A stretch of DNA of 27,371 nucleotides from 1-14-0-10-45-29 sp964532715 (GTDB lineage: Archaea; Micrarchaeota; Micrarchaeia; Anstonellales; Anstonellaceae). Each line of letters starts with the position of its first letter. Position 1 is the first letter of the stretch. This document shows, in pieces, positions 16,856-24,271 of this stretch. The notes beneath the pieces are model-generated. The model was not told the DNA's origin. It made no database searches and worked only from the letters and a program-made list of their open reading frames with translations. The position numbers and the translations under genes were made by a program. The stretch lies in contig CAZHIX010000009.1 in the NCBI GenBank assembly GCA_964532715.1, positions 1 through 27,371 of the forward strand. The letters run 5' to 3'.

Positions 16856-18367
16856 TTACAACAATTTACTCATACCAAATATTCTTGGTTCTCCTCCTAT
16901 CGCAATACTCAAATCTTTGAAGAATGTAATACTCAATATTATAGTATTTGCCAAGAATAACAAATTAATCACAAACCATTGCATACTTGTAGTAAACATA
17001 TCCACTATCATCGTGAACAAATACTCCATGGGTAAAACTGGTCCAAGAATTGAACCCCAATTTAGAAAATATTGAATTATCACTGTATTACCACTATTCC
17101 ACAGACTCTTAATTAAACTTGAGATTTGATCTTCAGGTGCCATATCTTTATACTCTGTTCCATGAACTTCGTCAATAATTATATCCTCTGCTTCTGCAGT
17201 TTCTTTATAAAACGGTTTAATATGTTTTTCAAGAAGTTCACGTTCGTATTCTTGATAGTTTTTACCCTCTTTATCTATACTATATATTTGCAATATTGAA
17301 TGATAATTTGTCCAATCCACAAGCGTTGTTTTGTAATGCCCAGTCGTATTATCATATTCAAAAAATGAATTGAAATAAATCTGTTGATTTATCCAAATAG
17401 AAATTGGGAATATAAAATACATTACAAGCGTTGCTGCAATTATAGTTGCGCCCGTTTTTCTCAAAAACGGTATCGCTCTAAATCCTATTCCAAGTGGTAA
17501 AAACACACTTAATGCATTATGATAAACGTATTGTAAAAGAACTTTTTGCACCATTATAGTTACCAGTCCAACACCCACTAAATCTGTAAGCATAACTAGC
17601 GCTTCTGAAATAGGTGTAAGTCCAGATACAGGCGCTATATCAAAAGAAATGCTTGAAACTATAGGTTCAGGTAAATATGTACTAACTCCAAATGTAGATA
17701 TTGGGCCAAGTATAAATTCAAGTGAAAATAAACCAAGATAAATATCCATCATGTGTCCAAGCATAATCCCTTTTGACGAGTCAGAAGCTTGTGCTTCCCA
17801 CAAATCATCATATAATTTTGAATTCGGGTTAATCTCTTTCTTACGCAAATTCTCAACTGTTAATTTTGGGTCTTTAGTGCTTGGGGTGCACCCTAAAAAA
17901 AAGTCCGTGCTTGCAAATAGCTGTGCTTCTGGTCTATCCGTTTTATCATATATCTTTTCTTTGTCTGGGCACATTCCATTTATGATTATATTATTAGAAC
18001 CACTAGTTGATGTAAACATATTGGTATCTGCAAGTTTTTGTGCAAATTGTCCATAAGCATAAAGTGATGCAACCAATATTGCAATAATTACAATACTTGT
18101 AACCAACTCATACACTTCTTGTTTTGCAAACGCCTTTATATTTGCAAGACCAGTTGCCTCTCCTATCATATAACATATTGCAATTATAATTACTGCTATG
18201 GATAAGCCTGCGATTACCAGTGCTATCCAACCAGAGCTTGCTCTTTGAAGTCCTCCATTTATGTTATTCAAAAATCCAGAACTAGAAGTTTGTGAAAGAA
18301 CATAATCCGAGCACAGCATTAACGTCAGTGCAATCAAGAAATATTGATTAAGCTTCAAACTCATCAT
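16856..18367 (-). CDS. VirB6/TrbL-like polytopic membrane protein, paralogue 1 (head of array)
   Basis: 503 residues, first gene of the minus-strand array. A signal-peptide-like N-terminus (to about residue 25) is followed by helices near 48-68 and 89-106, a 150-residue hydrophilic extracellular loop with Cys133 and Cys160, and a helical pair around 255-290. After the LPLGIGFRAIPFLRKTG segment (290-306) comes a helix at 307-327, then a second charged loop and the final helix with tail AIGGEPRIFGMSKLL. The juxtamembrane block is KAFAKQEVYE (78-87). Block order and spacing match the other five genes, supporting common descent. A TATA box about 24 nt upstream of the ATG implies a leaderless message. 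It is divergent from the 1842-residue gene across 94 bp. Confidence 0.82.
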   Translation of the reverse strand: MMSLKLNQYFLIALTLMLCSDYVLSQTSSSGFLNNINGGLQRASSGWIALVIAGLSIAVIIIAICYMIGEATGLANIKAFAKQEVYELVTSIVIIAILVASLYAYGQFAQKLADTNMFTSTSGSNNIIINGMCPDKEKIYDKTDRPEAQLFASTDFFLGCTPSTKDPKLTVENLRKKEINPNSKLYDDLWEAQASDSSKGIMLGHMMDIYLGLFSLEFILGPISTFGVSTYLPEPIVSSISFDIAPVSGLTPISEALVMLTDLVGVGLVTIMVQKVLLQYVYHNALSVFLPLGIGFRAIPFLRKTGATIIAATLVMYFIFPISIWINQQIYFNSFFEYDNTTGHYKTTLVDWTNYHSILQIYSIDKEGKNYQEYERELLEKHIKPFYKETAEAEDIIIDEVHGTEYKDMAPEDQISSLIKSLWNSGNTVIIQYFLNWGSILGPVLPMEYLFTMIVDMFTTSMQWFVINLLFLANTIILSITFFKDLSIAIGGEPRIFGMSKLL

Positions 18368-18384
18368 GCCTTTAACGTCAGCGC

Positions 18385-18396
18385 AGTATAAAAACC
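18385..18396 (-). promoter_or_regulatory. TATA box for the minus-strand membrane-gene operon
   Basis: Minus-strand GGTTTTTATACT at 18396-18385, centred about 24 nt before ATG 18367. This distance fits a leaderless archaeal transcript starting at or next to the ATG. Confidence 0.5.
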
Positions 18397-18431
18397 TGAC
18401 TTTATATGAAATTTTTAATCATCTATAATAA

Positions 18432-18439
18432 TTTATATA
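18432..18439 (+). promoter_or_regulatory. TATA box for the giant-protein gene
   Basis: TTTATATA centred about 26 nt before ATG 18462, again the spacing of a leaderless archaeal promoter. With the minus-strand box at 18385-18396 it makes a compact divergent promoter pair in a 94-bp spacer. Confidence 0.5.
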
Positions 18440-18461
18440 TGATAGCTGATGTATAAAATCA

Positions 18462-21400
18462 ATGAAAATCGTGTTGCATCAAATTCATATCCTTGTAATT
18501 TTTGCGCTACTATTCTTATCCTGTCCAGTTAATGCATCTGACCATAGTGCAGACTCACAAAATGAAATAGATGAAAAATTCATTAAAGATTTTTTGGAAG
18601 ACGGCATATGCCCTCAATGTTGGCAATCAACTATTCTTGTAGATTCATCTAATTATCCGCTTGTAGTTGCAAATGTTGTATATCTTCATCCAATTCGCAT
18701 ATCTACAACTTCTTCAAAATCAAGCACATCTGATATATTACCTGTGGATGTTCAAATCGCATCTGTTTCACGACCCGTAAAAGGGGGTGCAGTTACTTTC
18801 TATGTAAACGAAAATGTGGTAATTGACAATAATGGCAAAGAATGTTCAAATTTGCCAACAGATGCCGATGGAAATGTACAATGCGTGATTGCATATATAC
18901 GTCCTCTTGGAGTTTCAACTCCTATTGAGGTTGCATCACTTGGTTCAAATGCATTTCTTACTGTTCGTTTTAGTGCAAGCTCTCAAAATTCACAAATAAA
19001 ACCTTCGTCATCCTCTCCAATTCTAATCAAAACACAGGGTTCAAGAACTAGTCTTTATGATATTTTTGCTTTGCAAGCCCTAGATCCACAAAACATAATG
19101 TTGTGTCTTCCGGCAATGATAATTTTGGGATTAATGATTTCTTCAATGCAATATATGGGCAAAGATCCACTCTCACTTTTTGACATTACTATCCCACGTC
19201 TTCCAGTGTTTAAACGTCCAAGAATGAAATCTCCTTCAATACCAATTCAACTTGCAATGAAGGGACGTATGTCTGCAAGAATCATAAAACGGACCGAGCA
19301 CTCCAGTTTATCGCAGATTCGTGCCCTTTATTCAAAATCAAATAAAAATCCTGCAAGTGCGTTATCTGCATTGCGTAGGCTCTTTTTATATTCAAGTCCG
19401 TCCAAATTGATAAAATTAGGAAAAGCATCTGCAGAAAAGCATCTTAATGACAAAGAATTTGCAAATACTCTTGCTAAAGTAAAGCGACTCATTGAAGAAT
19501 CTGGTGCATCAAAAGCGGATAAAGATCGTGCATGGGCGGTAATTCAAAGAAATTTTCAAGTGCGTGAAGCATTGGCAATTGATCTTGCTGTTACTGGGGC
19601 TGCAAGAGGTGGTATTTTTTCAAAGCGTGTCAAATCAATAAATAGTCCTATTGAATATTTTGGAAAACGTTTGGCAAAACCATGGAAATTCATATTTGGA
19701 GATAATGAAATCACCGATAGACTCCCTGGAATTCCTTATGTTGAGCGCACTTCACTTGTAATGCAAAATTGGGTTAACTCAAGATATGGGAATCTTTCTT
19801 TACGTCGTGGACTTTACAAATCACTTCTTGCAGAAACTGCAAAAGCAATCGGAATAAAAAATGCTCCGGGTAAACTCGGCGCACTCATAGATAAACACTC
19901 ATTTGATTCAAAGCGATTAGGAAATATCCCAAGTATAATTGAGAGAATGCGTCAAGACACTTACATTCTTGGGCGTGCCATTGTAGATGAACATATGCGT
20001 GCATTAGTAATGGCAATAGTCCTAGAAGATGCAAGCAATCAAAAAAATATGAAATTAAACCAAGACCGTTTGGCCGAAGTTATTCGCATGATGCAAAAGG
20101 CTCGTGATAATGCACTTGCAGAAATGAAATTAAAGGGTTTTTCAAATGAATTTTTGTCTTATTTTGAAAAAGAACAAATGATTAAGGTTTTGGGTACTTA
20201 TATAAAAAACAACAAAATTAACTTCTACGATGCACTTGGAAACAGATTAACCGATGCAGAACGTGATTCGTTTTTGAAAACCTCGTTGTTATATGCACAA
20301 AAAGTGCGCGAAATAATAATGTCGGATGGTGTTAGTACTTCTAATGGCCACTATCCAGATCTCAAATCTGATGCTTCAAAAAAACTTGATCCGACTGGGG
20401 TCTATGAACGATTTTTGAAAGTTACTGATATGCTAAATAGTTCAATAGACCAGCTAAAAACAGGTAGAATTCCCCTGGTAATGCTTGGGCATGATACTGC
20501 ACAATTATTTGGGTTGGCAGTAAATACTCAAATATCAAGTAGCAAATTAGAAATATCAAATGAAGCTCAAAGACTTGCTCAAATCCGTTTTTTCATGGAA
20601 AGGGATTTTGCTAAAAAACTTTTATTTGATTATATAATTTCAAAACATTCTCTTGAATTTGAGGGTAAAAAACTTGAACCTCTTGATGGTTCAAAACTTA
20701 ACACTCAATGGTTCAATCAGCTTACTCGCGCATTAAGTGTAAATGAGGTAAGACGACAAGCAAACTATCCAGTGCGCTCAGAGTGGGCATCAAGAAATTA
20801 CATGACTGCATTTTATTCTGTTTCAAATGAGTTTAGCGTAGATGATGAACGACTCAAAATAAATGTTTTGAGAAAAGCATTTTCATATCAATTTGACAAA
20901 GGCTATATGGTTCTTTTCCGTGATTGTCGTGAGCGTATAGAACGAAATATTATGATGTATCATGGAATGAAAGCGACTATTAATTTCTATACTGGTAATG
21001 ATTGGAACGCAGAAGGGTATCAAGCCTGGAAAGAACGTGGCGCTCTTTACAAAGATATACGAAAAGGTGTATGGTCTATTGATGCAAATCATATGATCGC
21101 CCCTTATGCTTCAGATTATAAATTTGATCAAAACGGTCGTGTTATCGGTGCAAGTATCGCCACAAAAGACGGTCGTCTATCCTACAAGTACTCAAGTCTT
21201 ATGGGTTTCATGGGTTCTGATTATGCTGAGCGTTTAGTGAATGCATCTATTTTGGTAAAAACGAACAAAGGTCTTTGGAGACCTGGAACTGTATCCGATG
21301 CAGATACTGCATCAATGGTTCATAAATTGCGTGAATATTATGATGTGCTAAAAACTCCTGATCTTGGTGCGGATACTAAAAACCTACATAGCGCTCTACG

Positions 21401-23990
21401 TGATTCAAAATCAATTCTTGCGCAACTCCATAATGTAAATTCATCTGAACGTTCAAAAATGTTAGAAAATATTAAAATATTGCAATCAAAACTTGATGAG
21501 AGATTGCAACTTGTTACTCGTGAAAGTCTTGCTTATGATAAATCAATGCCATTATTTACACGTGCAAGAAAACAAGTATTTAATTTTCTTGAACGAATTG
21601 CCAGAGGCGGAACTCATGATACTGATATGCGTCTTCAAGAATGGTATGCTTCTCAAGCATACGCAAGAATCGCACTTGAGTCCTACAATTATGACTACAA
21701 ACAAATGCACTTGCTATCTGAAAAAACTAAAGATTCAATCAATGCAAAGAATCTTCTTTCACAAAGACGTGCCGAACTTAATAATCTTATGTTAAATCCT
21801 AATCCTACCAAAGATGAAGTGGCGCGTATAAATGACTTGAGAAAAACACTAATTCCTCAATCAGTTTCCAATGTGAAGAGTACTGAAAAAGAATCAATTC
21901 GTGAACAAAAACTATTTGGAAATATAAATAGGGACGTAAAAAGAGTAGCAGATCTGTATGTTCCTTTTTACAATGTTGCAGAGCAGACAGTCATGAGAGA
22001 CCCCCGAATCACATATGGCTCAGCCTATGGTTTGGGCCCTGCTTTGATGTCCGGTTATCAGACTGGTCAATTCGTATCTGAACGTCCTCAAATGTGGGCA
22101 GGGTATCATCTTCTACCTGGAGATAGAATCGCAAATATTCTTGCGCGACCGTCTTATTTGGCGACAATGGTTTTTGGTATGCACACTCGTTCATTTTTTA
22201 CAAAACTCACTGGTTATTCTACAATATACCATCTTGACCCAGAACGTGGTCTTACCAATACCCATGAACAAAATATGCGTGAGGGTGTAAATTCTTTATT
22301 TAGACCTTTTCAATCATTTGATTGGTTCACTCGTGTAATGCGTCCCATGTTTAGAGGGTTTAAACTAAAAGATGAATTTGGCTACAGCTTTAGCGAAGAA
22401 GCAAGTTGGCAAGGTTCACGTTTTCGTATATCTCCTATTACGTTTAAAACCGGTGGAACAGAAGACCCATATGAATTTGATAAGTTAAGAGAAAGCACTC
22501 GAGGTATAAATATTCAAAACAGAATGCGCACTAAAAAAATAGGATTAACATTTAGAGAAGAACTAAATTTACAGCATACAAAATACACTGCATTTGCAAA
22601 AGCGCAATCTGAAGATATCATTCAGAATCTACAACAGTATCTAAAGACTTCCCAGGACTGGACTGAAAAACGAATGATACGTCAGCAAATAAGAGAAATG
22701 AAAGAGATTTTTTCTACAAAAAAGATGGCAGGTATCTACAATGTGCCCGTAGTTGGGAGATTCATATCTTCATTCACTCGTCAGGGTTACTATTCTGTAG
22801 AAAATCGTTCTGGTTATGATATTTCTGCAATTGGTGTTGCTCACAGACCTGGTGAAATGGTCTGGGCATTTCATGACACTATAAATCAAGCGCCAACTCC
22901 CGGTATGTTTTATACTGATTTTGATAATCGCATGCACATGTTTCCATATGTAACTGCAACACTTGCAAATCCACTTAAAGGCTCAAGACTTCATGAGATG
23001 ACTTCACGAGTAACTCCTCAGCGTCTTGAGTTAAGTGGGGATGATTATCTTCAAAAAAGTGGTGTGGGTAGACCAATTGAGGCAGAAGCAATACGTGATG
23101 TTTATCGTAGAAATACTCCGATATTTCTTGAATTTTTAAAAATTGAGCAAGAGCGCCAAATGTTTCAGGCTCACAACTCCCCATATATATTTCCATTGGC
23201 TCCTGCGTATCTTCTTGCGTATCATTTTCTAATAAAAAGAAACATCCCTGCTCTTACGAATGCTCCATGGTCATCTTCGCAACCAAAACACAAAGATCAA
23301 TTTTTATACAAAAAAGTTTCTGATAAAATTAGTGGTTCAAAAGACATTTTGGATCCATCAACAAAAGCAAAATATTCACAAATGGAATCTGTAAAAAATA
23401 TGCAAACTGCATCTGGTGCAAGTGAATATGTTTGTCCAACACATGGGATTCATTTGCCTATAGGTACTCTATGTCCTATTTGTAGAAGTAATGAGCAAGC
23501 TGAATTTGAGCGAAAATCTACTGGGAAACTATGGCAAAAATTAAAATCGTCTGCTCGTGGTTTTGCTGCTTCATATACTACAATTTCAAATTCTATAACT
23601 CCTCACAGTTATGATTATCATTACAATCAAACAATGTGTCCGCAACATGGATTATTACATGCCCGTGGAACTCCATGTCCACTATGTTTAAATGAAAAAG
23701 TAAATCGTGGTGAAACTACAAAAGAAAACGCCAAATTATTTACTGAACGAATAAAGAAATTAAACAACGAAATTGAAGGCGCATATAAAAACTTAAAATA
23801 CTCTGAAAATCAAAGAAGTGAGTTAGTTGAGGATATAATTGCACAAAAACAGCAGGCAATGCAAGAATTCAACTTATTTTTGAATATAGATAAGCGTGAT
23901 ATGTCATATCGTCATTCTCGTCAGTATATCTGGGCTAAAATAAAACAAAGTGCAGATTACGATGATAAAAACAACTATCAAATATCCTAA
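18462..23990 (+). CDS. Giant single-pass membrane protein (1842 residues), unknown family
   Basis: Not recognised. An N-terminal signal peptide or lipobox (LFLSC, Cys21; or cleavage after VNA) precedes about 190 extracellular residues. These hold a CPQC pair (50-53) and a beta-rich stretch, GGAVTFYVNE...C...LPTDADGNVQC (108-141), that resembles invasin/Ig-like repeats. One membrane helix lies at about 211-231, so the remaining ~1610 residues should be cytoplasmic. They are mostly helical and basic, with no visible Walker motifs, which argues against an ATPase. Near the C-terminus, two motifs with identical spacing, CxxH-x9-CxxC (1658-1674 and 1726-1742), are probably zinc-binding. The gene is divergent from the six-paralogue array and followed by the Cys-rich lipoprotein. 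A scaffold or coupling role in the same envelope machine is inferred from position, signal peptide and topology. Confidence 0.85.
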   Translation: MKIVLHQIHILVIFALLFLSCPVNASDHSADSQNEIDEKFIKDFLEDGICPQCWQSTILVDSSNYPLVVANVVYLHPIRISTTSSKSSTSDILPVDVQIASVSRPVKGGAVTFYVNENVVIDNNGKECSNLPTDADGNVQCVIAYIRPLGVSTPIEVASLGSNAFLTVRFSASSQNSQIKPSSSSPILIKTQGSRTSLYDIFALQALDPQNIMLCLPAMIILGLMISSMQYMGKDPLSLFDITIPRLPVFKRPRMKSPSIPIQLAMKGRMSARIIKRTEHSSLSQIRALYSKSNKNPASALSALRRLFLYSSPSKLIKLGKASAEKHLNDKEFANTLAKVKRLIEESGASKADKDRAWAVIQRNFQVREALAIDLAVTGAARGGIFSKRVKSINSPIEYFGKRLAKPWKFIFGDNEITDRLPGIPYVERTSLVMQNWVNSRYGNLSLRRGLYKSLLAETAKAIGIKNAPGKLGALIDKHSFDSKRLGNIPSIIERMRQDTYILGRAIVDEHMRALVMAIVLEDASNQKNMKLNQDRLAEVIRMMQKARDNALAEMKLKGFSNEFLSYFEKEQMIKVLGTYIKNNKINFYDALGNRLTDAERDSFLKTSLLYAQKVREIIMSDGVSTSNGHYPDLKSDASKKLDPTGVYERFLKVTDMLNSSIDQLKTGRIPLVMLGHDTAQLFGLAVNTQISSSKLEISNEAQRLAQIRFFMERDFAKKLLFDYIISKHSLEFEGKKLEPLDGSKLNTQWFNQLTRALSVNEVRRQANYPVRSEWASRNYMTAFYSVSNEFSVDDERLKINVLRKAFSYQFDKGYMVLFRDCRERIERNIMMYHGMKATINFYTGNDWNAEGYQAWKERGALYKDIRKGVWSIDANHMIAPYASDYKFDQNGRVIGASIATKDGRLSYKYSSLMGFMGSDYAERLVNASILVKTNKGLWRPGTVSDADTASMVHKLREYYDVLKTPDLGADTKNLHSALRDSKSILAQLHNVNSSERSKMLENIKILQSKLDERLQLVTRESLAYDKSMPLFTRARKQVFNFLERIARGGTHDTDMRLQEWYASQAYARIALESYNYDYKQMHLLSEKTKDSINAKNLLSQRRAELNNLMLNPNPTKDEVARINDLRKTLIPQSVSNVKSTEKESIREQKLFGNINRDVKRVADLYVPFYNVAEQTVMRDPRITYGSAYGLGPALMSGYQTGQFVSERPQMWAGYHLLPGDRIANILARPSYLATMVFGMHTRSFFTKLTGYSTIYHLDPERGLTNTHEQNMREGVNSLFRPFQSFDWFTRVMRPMFRGFKLKDEFGYSFSEEASWQGSRFRISPITFKTGGTEDPYEFDKLRESTRGINIQNRMRTKKIGLTFREELNLQHTKYTAFAKAQSEDIIQNLQQYLKTSQDWTEKRMIRQQIREMKEIFSTKKMAGIYNVPVVGRFISSFTRQGYYSVENRSGYDISAIGVAHRPGEMVWAFHDTINQAPTPGMFYTDFDNRMHMFPYVTATLANPLKGSRLHEMTSRVTPQRLELSGDDYLQKSGVGRPIEAEAIRDVYRRNTPIFLEFLKIEQERQMFQAHNSPYIFPLAPAYLLAYHFLIKRNIPALTNAPWSSSQPKHKDQFLYKKVSDKISGSKDILDPSTKAKYSQMESVKNMQTASGASEYVCPTHGIHLPIGTLCPICRSNEQAEFERKSTGKLWQKLKSSARGFAASYTTISNSITPHSYDYHYNQTMCPQHGLLHARGTPCPLCLNEKVNRGETTKENAKLFTERIKKLNNEIEGAYKNLKYSENQRSELVEDIIAQKQQAMQEFNLFLNIDKRDMSYRHSRQYIWAKIKQSADYDDKNNYQIS

Positions 23991-24195
23991 CTGTTATCAA
24001 ATATTCTTGTATCTACCTATTTATCTCAACAATTATCAACTAATCAAAAAGTCATCAAATATTAACCTCTATCCATTATTCAAACAACACCAAATACTAA
24101 ACGCCATCAAATATCTCAACCACTACAAAATATCTCAACCACTACAAAATATCTCAACCACTACAAAATATCTCAAACTATATCAAATGTTATTT
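23976..24195 (+). repeat. 19-bp tandem repeat array, partly decayed
   Basis: Clear 19-bp units (CAAAATATCTCAACCACTA) occupy 24126-24144 and 24145-24163. Near-copies lie at 24107-24125 and 24164-24182. Upstream, the related word TATCAAATAT recurs at 23976 and 23995 (exactly 19 bp apart), and CATCAAATAT at 24053 and 24105, suggesting that the whole 281-bp spacer is an eroded array. The first unit lies inside the last codons of the giant gene. No gene is supported within it. Confidence 0.7.
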
Positions 24196-24271
24196 CTTAG
24201 AAAATCTAATCTTCAATTCTTCTTTTCACTTGCACAAAAGGCTATTAAACAAAAATGCATTACTAATAGAT

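Noticed and set aside
16605..17075. Plus-strand open frames inside the membrane-paralogue region
   Set aside because: They are antisense to hydrophobic minus-strand genes with clear family blocks; none has its own start context or recognisable motifs.
18462..23990. Giant protein as a VirB4/VirD4-type motor
   Set aside because: No Walker A (GxxxxGK[ST]) or Walker B pattern was found, and the signal peptide plus single helix do not fit those ATPases.
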